Part shown: piece after piece, positions 1 to 9,022 of the stretch
How positions within the stretch are numbered: position 1 is the first letter of the stretch
How the letters are laid out: each line of letters starts with the position of its first letter
Source of the DNA: Actinophytocola sp.
GTDB lineage: Bacteria; Actinomycetota; Actinomycetes; Mycobacteriales; Pseudonocardiaceae
DNA length: 50,176 bases
Assembly: GCF_009379765.1 (NCBI RefSeq)
Contig: NZ_WHTD01000046.1
Coordinates: 1 to 50,176 of the forward strand
Direction: 5' to 3'
Notes under the pieces: model-generated
Database searches by the model: none
What the model saw: only the letters and a program-made list of their open reading frames with translations
What the model was told of the DNA's origin: nothing
Position numbers and translations under genes: made by a program

Positions 1-81
1 CTGCCGCTCATCCAAGTGCGGCAGGATCGTCCCGAACTTCGCCGCCAGGACCTGCTCATCGATCTCCACGACCATGGCCAT
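1..81 (-). mobile_element. Transposase N-terminus, ISAzo13-like (partial)
   Basis: The first 27 codons of a leftward gene that runs off the window. The translation begins MAMVVEIDEQ and continues with KFGTILPHLDERQ, which resembles the start of ISAzo13-type (Rhodopirellula-like DDE) transposases. The start could be at 81 or at 75; no clear ribosome binding site is visible. The family assignment is from memory of short N-terminal wording, so it is tentative. Confidence 0.45.
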
Positions 82-538
82 ACCAGAACCATGACAGAAC
101 AATCACGACATGTACAAGTTAATTTGAGACAATTCCTAAGGGGTTCCGGTGAGGATGACGACGCGTTGGTAACCGCCACGGTGATGTGATGGTCGTGGAC
201 GGTGGCGACGAGTTGTGCTCGATGTCGGTGTCGATGGGTAAGGACACCGCCGGGACGGTAGACACAGTGGGGACGGGGGGTGGTCATGAGGCCGCAGGCG
301 GTGCCGGCGGCGGCTTGATGCAGGCGGGCTCGGGTGCCGCATCGGCCGGCAAGCAGGGGTGGTGCTCGGTGTCGCGGTGGAATGCGAGCTTGGCCAGTGT
401 GTCCACGTCAGACCCGATGCCGACAAGTCGGCCGGTGGCGTTCGATCAGGGTGGCGGTGAGTCACTAGACGGAGGGTCGAGGGAGGCGGTGAAACGCGGT
501 GCGGGTCGTGACGGTGGCCACGGCGGGCTCGGGCATGG
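82..538. other. Intergenic stretch without a recognisable gene
   Basis: Positions 85-135 are relatively AT-rich and may hold the terminal region of the left-hand insertion sequence. The rest is GC-rich and open in several frames, but none of the translations has a recognisable domain or a convincing start with a ribosome binding site. Proline- and histidine-rich readings on the minus strand look like composition artefacts. Confidence 0.4.
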
Positions 539-769
539 TCAGCTTCCGGTGAAGCTGTTGCGCTGGTCGAGCCGGGTGTTGATCCATCGGTAGAGGCGCT
601 CGACGGTGCGGGTGTCACGGCAGGCGCGGGCGGCGCGCAGGTGGGTGGCCGCGGTGGCGAGCGCGGCGTCGAGTTCGGCGATGGGGTCGCTGGTGACGAG
701 CATGTCGAGCCGGTCGGGGATGAGCAGCCGGCGGCTAGTGTCGGGCTGGGCGTGTGACGGTGGGGCCAT
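539..769 (-). CDS. Small conserved protein downstream of pckG (family B, copy 1)
   Basis: A 76-residue protein of unknown function. Its core LDMLVTSDPIAELDAAL, followed by an Arg-rich helix and a motif like RWINTRLDQR, is shared with the protein at 14711-14902, so the two are paralogues. The start is chosen at 769, where GGGGG lies about 7 bases upstream of ATG. The gene lies 43 bases after pckG on the same strand, so co-transcription is likely. The second copy lies in the same place relative to a decayed pckG. No signal peptide, membrane segment or known domain is seen. It is probably soluble and helical. Confidence 0.6.
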   Translation of the reverse strand: MAPPSHAQPDTSRRLLIPDRLDMLVTSDPIAELDAALATAATHLRAARACRDTRTVERLYRWINTRLDQRNSFTGS

Positions 770-812
770 GTGGCTGCCCCCTGGTGTGCGGGCGCGCGGT
801 GGAGTCGGTCCG

Positions 813-2639
813 TTAGCGGTCCGAGGGTTGGGTGAGGCGGTGGGTGAGTCTGTCGAGTTCCTGGCGTAGGGCAGCAGGGAGCGTGTCGCCGATCGTGGCG
901 AACCACTGGTCGATCCGGGGTAGCTCGGCGCGCCACTCGTCGGGGTCGACGGTGAGGGCGGCCTGGATGTCCTCGATAGGGGTGTCCAGGCCGTCGAGGT
1001 CGAGGGCGGCGGCGGGGGGCACCCAGCCGATGGGGGTGTCGACGCCGGGGGCGGTGCCCTCGACCCGCTCAATGGCCCACTTCAGTATCCGGGAGTTCTC
1101 GCCGAAGCCGGGCCAGAGGAACCGCCCGTCGTGGCCGCGGCGGAACCAGTTGACGTAGAAGATTTCCGGCAGCTGAGCCGGGTCGGCCCGGCTGCCGGTG
1201 CCGATCCAGTGCCGCAGGTAGTCCGCGACGTGGTACCCGATGAACGGCAGCATGGCCATCGGGTCGCGGCGCACCACGCCGAGGGCGCCGTCCGCGGCGG
1301 CGGTGGTCTCCGAGGAGAGGGTGGCGCCGAGGAATACCCCGTGCCGCCAGTCACGAGCCTGGGTCACCAGCGGCATGGTGGTGGCCCGCCGGCCGCCGAA
1401 GAAGATCGCCGAGATCGGCACCCCGTGCGGGTCGTCCCACTCGGGGGCGAGGGTCGGGCACTGCGCCATCGGGGTGCAGTAGCGGGAGTTGGGGTGCGCG
1501 GCCGGCTCGCCGGAATCCGGCCGCCAGTCCTGCCCGATCCACGAGGTGAGGTGTCCGGGCGGCTCGCCCATGCCCTCCCACCAGATGTCGCCGTCGTCGG
1601 TGAGCGCGACATTGGTGAACAGGGTGTTGCCCTGGGCGATGGTGCGCATCGCATTGGGATTGGTGTGCCAGTCGGTGCCCGGGGCGACCCCGAAGAACCC
1701 GAACTCGGGGTTTACTGCGTAGAGCCGCCCGTCAGCGCCGAACCGCATCCAGGCGATGTCGTCGCCCAGCGTCTCCACCGTCCAGTCGGGGATGGTGGGT
1801 TGCAGCATCGCCAGGTTGGTTTTGCCGCACGAGGACGGGAACGCGGCGGCGATGTAGTGCACGGTGTTGTGCGGAGAGGTGAGTTTGAGCACGAGCATGT
1901 GCTCGGCCAGCCAGCCCTCGTCCCGGGCGATCACCGACGCGATCCGCAGGGAGTAGCACTTCTTACCGAGCAGCGCGTTGCCGCCGTAGCCGGAGCCGTA
2001 GCTCCAGATCTCCCGGGTGCGTGGGAAGTGCGCGATGTACTTGGTGGTGTTGCACGGCCACGGCACGTCGGACTGACCGGGTTCGCGTGGTGCGCCGACG
2101 GAGTGCAGGCAGGGCACGAAGTCGGCGTCGTCACCGAAGGCGGCCAGTGCCGTGGTGCCCATACGGGTCATGATGTGCATGGACACCACGACATACTCCG
2201 AGTCGGTGATCTCCACCCCCAGCATGGGGTTCTCCGCGCCCAGCGGGCCCATGCAGAACGGGATCACATACATCGTGCGCCCGCGCATGCACCCCTGGAA
2301 CAGCCCGGTCAAGGTCTCTTTCATCGCGGCCGGCGCCATCCAGTTGTTGGTCGGTCCGGCGTCAGTTTCGTTCTCCGAGCAGATGAAGGTCCGCTGCTCC
2401 ACCCGGGCCACATCCGACGGGTCCGAGGCGCACCAGAACGAGTTCGGCTTCTGCCGCAACCGCACCAAAGTTCCCGCCTTGACGAGCTGGACGGTAAGCC
2501 GTCGCCACTCGTCGTCGGAGCCGTCGCACCACACCACCCGCTCCGGGGTGGTCAGCTCGGCTACCTCGCGTACCCAGGCGCACAGCCGGGGGTGGGTGGT
2601 GGGGGCCTGGTCCAAGCCGGGAACAGTCATCGCGGTCAT
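813..2639 (-). CDS. pckG: Phosphoenolpyruvate carboxykinase (GTP)
   Basis: The enzyme interconverts oxaloacetate and phosphoenolpyruvate using GTP/GDP in the cytoplasm, at the junction of the TCA cycle and gluconeogenesis. The 608-residue length is normal for the GTP family. The kinase-1 P-loop [12 protein letters not shown] lies at residues 267-278 and the metal/nucleotide motif GDDIAW at 292-297. The start at 2639 ([10 protein letters not shown]) is preferred to upstream ATG 2654 because GAGGAG lies 7 bases ahead of it. It follows an ArsR-type regulator (2677-3012) and a small family A protein on the same strand, and precedes a small family B protein. This suggests an operon under the ArsR protein. 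The gene is intact, unlike its decayed partner at 14977-15760. Confidence 0.96.
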   Translation of the reverse strand: MTAMTVPGLDQAPTTHPRLCAWVREVAELTTPERVVWCDGSDDEWRRLTVQLVKAGTLVRLRQKPNSFWCASDPSDVARVEQRTFICSENETDAGPTNNWMAPAAMKETLTGLFQGCMRGRTMYVIPFCMGPLGAENPMLGVEITDSEYVVVSMHIMTRMGTTALAAFGDDADFVPCLHSVGAPREPGQSDVPWPCNTTKYIAHFPRTREIWSYGSGYGGNALLGKKCYSLRIASVIARDEGWLAEHMLVLKLTSPHNTVHYIAAAFPSSCGKTNLAMLQPTIPDWTVETLGDDIAWMRFGADGRLYAVNPEFGFFGVAPGTDWHTNPNAMRTIAQGNTLFTNVALTDDGDIWWEGMGEPPGHLTSWIGQDWRPDSGEPAAHPNSRYCTPMAQCPTLAPEWDDPHGVPISAIFFGGRRATTMPLVTQARDWRHGVFLGATLSSETTAAADGALGVVRRDPMAMLPFIGYHVADYLRHWIGTGSRADPAQLPEIFYVNWFRRGHDGRFLWPGFGENSRILKWAIERVEGTAPGVDTPIGWVPPAAALDLDGLDTPIEDIQAALTVDPDEWRAELPRIDQWFATIGDTLPAALRQELDRLTHRLTQPSDR

Positions 2640-2676
2640 TGTGGCTCCTCGCATGCGGTCCGGGCTGGGTTGGGGG

Positions 2677-3012
2677 TCACGACGCCTTCTCGGTGCGCAA
2701 CTCGGCGAGCAGCTCGGTCTGGTTGGTCAGCATCTCGGTGAGGATGCGGCGGGCAACCCGCAGCAGGTCGGCCACCTCAGGGGCGCGCAGCGCGTACTCC
2801 ACGCTGCCGCCAGCGCGGTGGGCGCCGACCAGGCCGGTCCGCCGCAGCACCGCCAACTGCTGGGACAACCGGGACGCACCGATCGGGAGCTCGGCCAGCA
2901 ACGACCGGACCGGACGGGGACCGTCCTGCAACAGTTCGAGCACCCGGATCCGCACCGGATGCCCGATGGTACGGAAGAACTCGGCCTTCGCCTCGTAGAG
3001 CGGGACGGGCAT
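2677..3012 (-). CDS. ArsR-type winged-helix regulator next to pckG
   Basis: A 111-residue ArsR/SmtB-fold DNA-binding protein. It has the [19 protein letters not shown] helix, a recognition region [15 protein letters not shown] and the wing, followed by a coiled C-terminal helix. No metal-binding CxC pair is present, so it is unlikely to be a metal sensor. It is a clear paralogue of the Rv0081-like regulator at 12578-12970. The start at 3012 has GAGAGGAC just upstream, and the preceding small gene ends three bases before it once its frame is restored, so the two are translationally linked. It probably regulates the pckG operon through the AT-rich element near 3270-3320 (inference). Confidence 0.85.
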   Translation of the reverse strand: MPVPLYEAKAEFFRTIGHPVRIRVLELLQDGPRPVRSLLAELPIGASRLSQQLAVLRRTGLVGAHRAGGSVEYALRAPEVADLLRVARRILTEMLTNQTELLAELRTEKAS

Positions 3013-3014
3013 GG

Positions 3015-3232
3015 TCAGTCCTCTCGCAGCGTCATCAGGACCACGGGATCGACCCAAGGTCCGGGTATCCACCTCGGTCCGGTCGGCGAACTCCAGCAGG
3101 TCTGTCAGCCGCGCCCCATGCAGCTGCGCTTTCTTGGGTTGCCCGGCCGCATGCGCGGTCAGAAGCGCCGTCATCAGCGCGCGCTGAGCCTGCTCGATCC
3201 AGCCCCCGCAACGTCGTCACGAACTCACTCAT
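3015..3232 (-). pseudogene. Small conserved protein (family A, copy 1), two frameshifts
   Basis: Begins MSEFVTTLRG at 3232. After a one-base shift in a five-base G run (plus-strand C run 3203-3207) it continues WIEQAQRALMTALL and on to ARLTDLLEFADRTEVDTRT. A second shift near 3054-3060 restores WVDPVVLMTLRED and a stop that leaves two bases before the ArsR start. Aligned with copies 2 (4893-5102) and 3 (15806-16036), the family signature is M(S/T)xF...R...A...A...ARL.DLLD.A..T(D/E)V(D/N)T..WV.P. Both lesions are one-base insertions, at or beside short homopolymers, so sequencing error is as possible as real decay. The function is unknown. Confidence 0.6.
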
Positions 3233-3265
3233 CTGCGCCTGCCCTGCCCACCTAGGAGCACGTGC

Positions 3266-3320
3266 GTCTCATCGAAACTAGCAAACCCATCATGTCCATA
3301 CTTTACAAACTCTGCAACTC
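3266..3320 (-). promoter_or_regulatory. AT-rich control region ahead of the ArsR-pckG operon
   Basis: In a very GC-rich setting this stretch contains TTTACAAACTCTGCAA (3302-3317) and, nearby, CTAGCAAAC. The TT-C/GCAA layout resembles the inverted repeat TTGC-N8-GCAA at 13094-13109, ahead of the second ArsR gene. It lies 35-90 bases upstream of the first gene of the operon, so it is a plausible promoter/operator. The assignment is inferred. Confidence 0.4.
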
Positions 3321-3401
3321 TTTCGGTGGTGGGGTTGGTCACGTACCCGGTCTCCGCCACCGGGTGATCCGGTACGGGGGCTCGTCCGCGGGAGCGACGG
3401 G

Positions 3402-3772
3402 TTACCGCCGGGCGTCGCGGGCCGCGGCGGCCTGGCGACCTACCGCAGTGCCGCACCCAGCGGGGTAGCCATGCTGGGCCAGGCGGGAGTCGACGCCGCC
3501 GACCACGACGGTCAGCGTGATGCACAGGCGGACGACTACGCCGAGCAGGATCGCCCCGAGCATCAGCTGCCAGGACCGCCCCACCACGCGCGCACGATGA
3601 CCACCAGCACGGCCATGGCCGACGCGAGGTGGACCAGTCCCCGCAGCACGACACGCAGAACCAACTGCGGCAGGTGTCGTCGTGCCGCACCCATTCACGG
3701 TAGGCGGCCCGGCAGCGTACCGCCGTACTGGAACCACAGCCACAACACCGGGTTGGGTCGCCTGCGGGCCAT
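3402..3772 (-). pseudogene. DUF5313-like small membrane protein, frameshifted
   Basis: The start MARRRPNPVLWLWFQYGGTL at 3772 is typical of the DUF5313 family of actinobacterial membrane proteins. The following YREWVRHDDTCRSW, the hydrophobic LVHLASAMAVLVVIV and the hydrophobic LMLGAILLGVVVRL, then a tail like HGYPAG, all match the family order but sit in three different frames. At least three small indels (near 3699, 3655 and 3570) break the reading frame. Two membrane segments would be expected in the repaired protein. It lies 8 bases after the malic-enzyme-like gene on the same strand. The family call rests on remembered motifs. Confidence 0.5.
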
Positions 3773-3780
3773 GCCGACGG

Positions 3781-4773
3781 CTACGGGGCGAGTGGGCGGT
3801 CGCCGCCCGCCTGGCGAGACTCGTGTGCTCGGGCGTGATCCAAGCGTCGCCGGCCTCGGTGGACGGACCGGTGCCACGTGGGGTGATCGAGTTCCCGGAC
3901 GGCCGCGTCGGCGACGGCACCGGCCAGATCAGCGTCCGTCAGCTCGGGCAGCAGCCGGGCTGGTGGGGTGGCGGCGGTGATAGCGCGCGCACAGCCGTGA
4001 AGCACCTCGATGGTCAGAACCGGGTGCGCCGATTCGGTGAGTGCGCGGAGCAGACCGGGCACGGCGAGTAGGTGGTCGTCTGGCTCGTCGGGGGCAATCA
4101 CGGCCAGCTGCGGGCGATCCGCGGCGGCCCGGGCAATGTCGGTCGCGCCGCCGAGCAGATCGATGATCGCGTCGGCGTCCCGGGTGACGATCGGCAGCGG
4201 GAATCCGGTCCGGTCGGCGGGGTTCCAGCTGATGATATCGCCGATTCCGGCGGCCATCAGCAGGTCCGGCAGCGCCGGCATGGTCTGCGCACCGGCGATG
4301 ACGACCTGACTGGTTCGCGGCGCGCGGTCGACGCGGGCGAGCACGGTGAGCAGCACGGCAGTCAACGTGACCGCGGTGGTGTCCTGCTCGGTCACCACCA
4401 CAGGCCCGCCGGCGTCGTGCACCGCCTGTTGTGCGGCGCGCGCCCGGGCAGGGTCGGTGTGAGTCAGGTAGATCGCCCCGATGTCGTCGGAGAGTTCCCG
4501 CAACCGCGCGGCGAGTTGCCCGCTGTCGTCGGCGTGCACGGGCAGCGGCAGGGCCCGAAGACCGGTCAGGGTGTGCACCATGGCCGCGTAATCACGCAGG
4601 AGGGGCCGCACGGATGCCGGGTGCGGATACCGTCCACGGTGGTGCAGCGCGCTGCCGTCACTGGCCACCGCGACCGACACCGCCCCCGGTGATGCCGACT
4701 GACACGACCGGTGCGTGCGGGTGGACTGAGGGGGTGATGCGGGCACCGGATGAGCGCGGGCAGCGAGTGTCAT
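3781..4773 (-). CDS. Divergent malic-enzyme-like protein
   Basis: A 330-residue protein. VAVASDGSAL (residues about 30-40) resembles the SDGSA loop of malic enzymes. TEQDTTAVTLTAVLLTVLAR sits where malic enzymes have DDQHGTA plus the following helix, and VVIAGAQTMPALPDLLMAAGI resembles their NAD-binding turn. The catalytic DDQHGTA signature is not conserved, so enzymatic activity is doubtful; a binding or regulatory role is possible. The start at 4773 has AAGGG about 10 bases upstream. It follows a family A small protein (4893-5102), the same companion that precedes pckG, so it may belong to the same PEP/malate branch of the regulon. Confidence 0.5.
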   Translation of the reverse strand: MTLAARAHPVPASPPQSTRTHRSCQSASPGAVSVAVASDGSALHHRGRYPHPASVRPLLRDYAAMVHTLTGLRALPLPVHADDSGQLAARLRELSDDIGAIYLTHTDPARARAAQQAVHDAGGPVVVTEQDTTAVTLTAVLLTVLARVDRAPRTSQVVIAGAQTMPALPDLLMAAGIGDIISWNPADRTGFPLPIVTRDADAIIDLLGGATDIARAAADRPQLAVIAPDEPDDHLLAVPGLLRALTESAHPVLTIEVLHGCARAITAATPPARLLPELTDADLAGAVADAAVRELDHPTWHRSVHRGRRRLDHARAHESRQAGGDRPLAP

Positions 4774-4892
4774 AACGATGCCCTTCGTGGTGTGGGTCGG
4801 GACGCTGTGCGGCGCGGCGTCAGCGGGTGTGGACACCTGAGGCAGCGTGCGGTGCGGGGCAGCGCAGACCTGGGCTTCGCGCGGCGGCGGCA

Positions 4893-5102
4893 TCACGCGC
4901 AGTGTCCCGCCGCGACATCCAGGACGGCCGGTGCTACCCATCCTGTGGTGTTCACGTCGGTGGCCGCGGCGCGATCCAGCAGATCCAGCAGGCGGGCGCT
5001 GTGCCGGTGGATCTCGCGGTCATCCCCGGCCTGCCGCGCCAGCGCCAACCCTTGCTGAGCGGCCTCGATGCGGCTGTACAACACGGTGGTGAACTCGGTC
5101 AT
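4893..5102 (-). CDS. Small conserved protein (family A, copy 2)
   Basis: An intact 69-residue copy: MTEFTTVLYSRIEAAQQ at the start, then HSARLLDLLDRAAATDVNTT and GWVAPAVL near the end. It shares its whole length with the proteins at 3015-3232 and 15806-16036. The predicted structure is a helical hairpin and no known domain is recognised. The start at 5102 follows an AAAGGG segment about 12 bases upstream. It is the first gene of a short leftward unit leading to the malic-enzyme-like gene. Each of the three copies precedes a carbon-metabolism gene or its remnant, suggesting a shared, unknown role. Confidence 0.7.
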   Translation of the reverse strand: MTEFTTVLYSRIEAAQQGLALARQAGDDREIHRHSARLLDLLDRAAATDVNTTGWVAPAVLDVAAGHCA

Positions 5103-5160
5103 GATCCCACGGCCCTTTCCGTGACCGCGTGCGGAGCTTCTCCCCGCACCAGACATACAT

Positions 5161-5200
5161 ACTATCGCAGTTAAAGACTATTGCAAGTCGTCAACTATGC
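5161..5200 (-). promoter_or_regulatory. AT-rich element ahead of family A copy 2
   Basis: Contains GTTAAAGACTATTGCAAG and, overlapping, TTGCAAGTCGTCAAC. The TTGCAA core recurs ahead of three other leftward units (3302, 13094, 14593). It probably holds the promoter and an ArsR-type operator for 4893-5102 and 3781-4773. Positions 5201-5271 beyond it hold nothing else recognisable. Confidence 0.35.
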
Positions 5201-5271
5201 GAGATGGCGCACACTCGGGGCAGAGTGCGGGCCTGCGCAGCAGGGCCGACGTCAGTGGGTTGCCGGCGGGT

Positions 5272-6819
5272 TTAGAGGTCGTTGCCGGCGTAGGACAGGT
5301 TGAAGCTCTTATTGGTGAGGGGGAAGTCGGGGACGATCGTGTCGGTCAGCGCGACCGGCAGCGCCGGCCAGTTGAAGAAGCTGGGGTCGACGATCTTGAC
5401 CCGGGTGAGGACGCCGTCCGGTGCGAGCTCGACGCGATGCACGATGGTGCCGCGCCAGCCTTCGACGATCCCCACCCCGGAGCGAACCTGCCCGGGTTCG
5501 GTGTCCGCGCCGGTGGTGACGGGTTCGCGGGTGACATCAAGGTCGTCAAGGTCGTCGAGCAGTTGGGTGATCATGGCCACCGAGGCCTGGACCTCTTCGG
5601 CGCGCACGGTGAAGCGGGACAGTACGTCGCCGTCGGTGTGCGCGTGCTGGGTGCGGGCGAATCCGCGGGAGCAGAACGGGTGGTCGTGGCGGGCGTCCAC
5701 GGCCAGGCCGCTGGCCCGGGCGACGTAACCGAGCGTGCCCAGGTCGGTGGCCTGCTGGGTGGTGAGCACGGCGGTGCCGGTGAACCGATCCCGCACCACG
5801 GAGTGGCCGAGCGCGAGGGTGACGATCTCGGCGATGTCGGCGCCGATCGCGGCCAGCTGCTCGGGGTCGGGCAGCCGCCGGAGACTGGCGCCGCCGAGAC
5901 GGATGCCGCCGCGGAGCAGCCGGTGTCCGGTTACCATCTCGTTGAGGCGCAGGAGTTGCTCGCGGACGCGCTGGGCGTGGGCGTTGAGGATGCCGTAGCC
6001 GACGTCGTTGCACAGCGCGCCGAGGTCGGTGATGTGGTTGTACAGCCGTTCCAGCTCGAGCAGGACCGCGCGGATCCGCTGCGCGTCTTGCGACACGCCC
6101 AGGCCCAGCGCGTCCTCCACGGCCTGGCAGAACGCCAGGGTGTGGCCGACCGCGGTGTCGCCGCTGACCCGTTCGGCCAACTCGATGGCGTCGGCGGGCA
6201 GGCGGCCCTCGAAGAGCTTCTCGATTCCTTTGTGGACGAACCAGAGTCGGGCCTTGAGGTTGAGGATGGTCTCACCGACCACCGAGAAGCGGAAGTGGCC
6301 GGGCTCGATCATCCCCGCGTGCACCGGTCCGACCGGGATCTCATAGACCCCGGGGCCTTCCACGGTGCGGAACGGGAACGGCCCCTCGGTGTCGCCGAAC
6401 GCGGGCGGGTCGCCCGCGTTCTTGAGCATCGGGTGCCAGCCTTTCGGCCAGTGGAAGTGCCGCACCAGCCGGCGGGGCAGCGGGTGGTCATCCGGAACGA
6501 TGCCGTACAGGTCACGCATCTCGCGTTCGAACCGGCCGGCCGGGAAGGAGATGGTGGCCAGGCTGGGCAGGTGCGGGTAGGCGCGGCGCAGGGGCACATG
6601 CAGCTCGACCCGCCGGTCATCCACAGGTGAGGTGAACAGGTAGATCGCCCGCAGGATGTCCCCGTCGTCGTGCCCGGCCACCAGCGCCACGCGGAACCCG
6701 TTGTCCAGCAACGCCGCGGCCTGCCGTTTCAGCGCGGCGCCGGTGACGGTGAGCGCGGTGCGGTGGAACCCGACCGGCTCACCGGACGTGGGGAACCGGG
6801 AGTGCGACACGCTGGTCAT
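5272..6819 (-). CDS. hycE: HycE-like large subunit (NuoC-NuoD fusion) lacking NiFe ligands
   Basis: A 515-residue fusion of a NuoC-like domain (residues 1-140, signature EREMRDLYGI at 99-108) and a NuoD/HycE-like domain. It should sit on the cytoplasmic arm of the membrane complex encoded upstream. The L1 NiFe motif is replaced: ERVSGDT (216-222) stands where group 4 hydrogenases have ERVCGIC. The C-terminal L2 motif is NLSYAGND (507-514), not DPCxxC. None of the four NiFe cysteines remains, so it cannot bind a normal NiFe centre. It corresponds in order and sequence to M. tuberculosis Rv0087. The start at 6819 overlaps the preceding stop (ATGA), showing translational coupling. It is the last gene of the operon. 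Confidence 0.9.
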   Translation of the reverse strand: MTSVSHSRFPTSGEPVGFHRTALTVTGAALKRQAAALLDNGFRVALVAGHDDGDILRAIYLFTSPVDDRRVELHVPLRRAYPHLPSLATISFPAGRFEREMRDLYGIVPDDHPLPRRLVRHFHWPKGWHPMLKNAGDPPAFGDTEGPFPFRTVEGPGVYEIPVGPVHAGMIEPGHFRFSVVGETILNLKARLWFVHKGIEKLFEGRLPADAIELAERVSGDTAVGHTLAFCQAVEDALGLGVSQDAQRIRAVLLELERLYNHITDLGALCNDVGYGILNAHAQRVREQLLRLNEMVTGHRLLRGGIRLGGASLRRLPDPEQLAAIGADIAEIVTLALGHSVVRDRFTGTAVLTTQQATDLGTLGYVARASGLAVDARHDHPFCSRGFARTQHAHTDGDVLSRFTVRAEEVQASVAMITQLLDDLDDLDVTREPVTTGADTEPGQVRSGVGIVEGWRGTIVHRVELAPDGVLTRVKIVDPSFFNWPALPVALTDTIVPDFPLTNKSFNLSYAGNDL

Positions 6820-8339
6820 GATGTTCCCGTGAGGATGTCGGCGGCCAAAGACAACAGATGCAGCAGCGGGCCCGCCGCCACACCGAGCACGGCGCACACG
6901 GCCAGCCCCACGGCGAGCGGGACGGTGGTGCTGCGAGCGGTGCGGTCGGGCGCGGTCGCCGCCCCCGGGCCCTGCGCCGGGACCACGGCCGGGGACGGAT
7001 CACCGAGCAGCATGTGCCCGGCGTGGCCGAGGAGCGCCGCGGTGATCACCAGCACCAGCACCAGCGCGACGCTGGTGGCCCAACCGGTTCCGGCGGCGTA
7101 GCCAGCGGTGAAGATACCGAGCTCGCTGGCGAACAGGCTGAACGGCGGGAACCCCAGCAACGCCAGTACTCCCAACCCGACCAGTCCGGCCAGCACCGGC
7201 TCCCGCGCGGCCAGACCCCGCACATTGCTGACCAGCCGCGAGCCGGTCAGCTGCAGGATCCGCCCGGAAGACAGGAACAGCACCGCCTTGGCCAACCCGT
7301 GACCAAGAATGTGCAGCAGCACCGCGGCCACAGCGACACGGCTGCCGGCGGCGGTGCCGAGGGCGAGCAGGCCCATGTGTTCCATACTGTGATAGGCCAG
7401 CATGCGTTTGTAGTCGCGTTGCGCCAGCAGCAGTGACGTGGCCACCGCCAGCGTGGCCAACGCCATCACCAGCAGCAGGGCGCGGACGAACCCGGCGCCC
7501 AGCGCGGCGTCGGCGATGACCTTGACCCGCAGGATCGCGTAGAACGCCACCGACAGCAGCACCCCGGACATCAACGCCGACACCGGCGCCGGGGCTTGGG
7601 AGTGCGCGTCCGGCAGCCACGCGTGCAGCGGCGCCAGGCCCACCTTGGTGCCGAACCCGACCACCAGCAACGCCACCGCGATCCGGGTCACCCCCGGGTC
7701 CAGATCGGCCGCGCCGGCGGCCAGCCGAACCCAGTCCAGCTCGGCCGGAGCAAGGGTTTGCTCCGATGCGTAGTTGAGCAGGATCATGCCGAGGAACGCC
7801 AGCGCGATCCCGACCGAGCAGATCACCACGTACTTCCACGCGGCCTCCACCGATGCCCGGGAGCGGCCCTGCCCGACGAGGAACGCGGTGACGATCGTGG
7901 TGGCCTCCACGGCCACCCACACCACCCCGAGGTTCGCGGCCAGCACCGCCAGCGCCATCGCCGCGAGGAAGGATTGCACCAGCAGGCTGTGCCGGGCCGC
8001 GGTGCGCGCGGTGGCTCGTCCACTGTGGATCTCCGCTTGCAGGAACGCCGGGCTCGCCGCGGTGGCCAGCAGCCCGATCGCCCCGATCACGATGATCATG
8101 AACGCGGACAACGCATCCACCCGGACCAACCCACCCGCCGCGATGTGCGGGCCGTCGGCGGCGACCACGATCCCCAGCCCGATACCGCACACGAGGATCC
8201 CCGCCGCGCACACCGTGCCCAACCACGTGGTGTCCGGGCGCCAGCCGAGGAGTCCATACAGGACAGCCCCGATGCCGGGCAGCGCCACCGGCCCGACCAT
8301 CAGCACGGTAGTCAACAAGGTGGTCAACGGGGTGGCCAT
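6816..8339 (-). CDS. hycQ: HycQ/HyfF-like antiporter-type membrane subunit (NuoN/L family)
   Basis: A 507-residue polytopic protein of the proton-translocating NuoL/M/N family. Hydrophobic segments alternate with family motifs: GFGTKVGLAPLHAWLPDAH (lysine in the membrane helix and the PLHAWLP loop), the MSGVLLSVAFY helix, then YHSMEHMGLLALG and HILGHGLAKAVLF. These conserved charged residues are the ones used for ion transfer in the family. The start codon overlaps the stop of the preceding gene (TGATG) and the end overlaps hycE (ATGA). It corresponds to Rv0086. No lesion is seen. Confidence 0.9.
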   Translation of the reverse strand: MATPLTTLLTTVLMVGPVALPGIGAVLYGLLGWRPDTTWLGTVCAAGILVCGIGLGIVVAADGPHIAAGGLVRVDALSAFMIIVIGAIGLLATAASPAFLQAEIHSGRATARTAARHSLLVQSFLAAMALAVLAANLGVVWVAVEATTIVTAFLVGQGRSRASVEAAWKYVVICSVGIALAFLGMILLNYASEQTLAPAELDWVRLAAGAADLDPGVTRIAVALLVVGFGTKVGLAPLHAWLPDAHSQAPAPVSALMSGVLLSVAFYAILRVKVIADAALGAGFVRALLLVMALATLAVATSLLLAQRDYKRMLAYHSMEHMGLLALGTAAGSRVAVAAVLLHILGHGLAKAVLFLSSGRILQLTGSRLVSNVRGLAAREPVLAGLVGLGVLALLGFPPFSLFASELGIFTAGYAAGTGWATSVALVLVLVITAALLGHAGHMLLGDPSPAVVPAQGPGAATAPDRTARSTTVPLAVGLAVCAVLGVAAGPLLHLLSLAADILTGTS

Positions 8340-9001
8340 CAGTCGCGCAGCTCCCGCAGTTCGTCCAGATCCGTGTTACCGAAGGTGGCGCGCATCCGGG
8401 TGGTCAGGATCTGCAACACCAGCACCGCGAACAACACATCCAGCGACACACCCAGCTCGACCACCAGCGGCACCCCGCTCGTGGTGAGGAACCCGATCGC
8501 GGTGATCCCGTTGTCCATCAACAGGAACCCCACCAGCTGGGACAGTGCGCGGCGGCGGGTGACCAGCACGAACAGCCCGATCAGCACCACCGTCAACCCG
8601 ACCGGGATCGCGTGCGTGGCCGGGGAGGGCGCCAGCTCCACCAGCGGGCGGGTGACCGCGTAGGCGATCAACGTCAACACCGCGGCCGCCAGCAGCGAGG
8701 CGGAGACGTTGACCAGCGGCGCCGTCTCCCGCTGCGCCTGACCAGCCCCGGCCAGAGCGCGGCGCAGCAACAGCGGCAGCACCCCGGCGCGCAACACCAC
8801 GATCCCGGCCGCGACCGCCGCCAACTCGACCGAACCCTGGTGGGCGGCCAGCACACCGACCAGCCCCGCGAGCGCTACCCCCTGCAGCGCGAACACTCGG
8901 ATGATCACTGCGAGCTCACGCCGCCAAAGCACCACCACGGCGGCAAGCAGGAACGCCCCGGCCGCCAGGTTCAGCAACTGGATGTAGAACGTCTCGTTCA
9001 C
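8339..9001 (-). CDS. hycP: HycP/HyfE-like membrane subunit (NuoK-like)
   Basis: A 220-residue membrane protein with about six hydrophobic segments. A short acidic or charged residue-bearing helix near SQLVGFLLMDNGITAIGF is typical of HyfE-type subunits, which are related to NuoK. The start is placed at GTG 9001, because AAGGAG lies 5 bases ahead; a TTG at 9016 would overlap that site. It is coupled to hycQ by a TGATG overlap and corresponds to Rv0085. It probably forms part of the membrane ion path. Confidence 0.85.
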   Translation of the reverse strand: MNETFYIQLLNLAAGAFLLAAVVVLWRRELAVIIRVFALQGVALAGLVGVLAAHQGSVELAAVAAGIVVLRAGVLPLLLRRALAGAGQAQRETAPLVNVSASLLAAAVLTLIAYAVTRPLVELAPSPATHAIPVGLTVVLIGLFVLVTRRRALSQLVGFLLMDNGITAIGFLTTSGVPLVVELGVSLDVLFAVLVLQILTTRMRATFGNTDLDELRELRD

Positions 9002-9022
9002 CGTGCTCCTTCCCAAGACGGC

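Noticed and set aside
136..936. Long Pro/His/Arg-rich open frame on the minus strand
   Set aside because: Low-complexity GC-driven frame overlapping the family B gene and pckG, with no domain or ribosome binding site.
1131..2741. A 536-codon open frame opposite pckG
   Set aside because: Antisense reading of an intact, well-conserved enzyme; Gly/Arg/Val-rich composition, no domain.
5197..6630. A 477-codon open frame opposite the HycE-like gene
   Set aside because: Antisense shadow of the large subunit without domain resemblance.
5272..6819. Annotation as a functional NiFe hydrogenase or formate hydrogenlyase
   Set aside because: All four NiFe-binding cysteines are missing and no formate dehydrogenase or hydrogenase maturation gene is present in the window.
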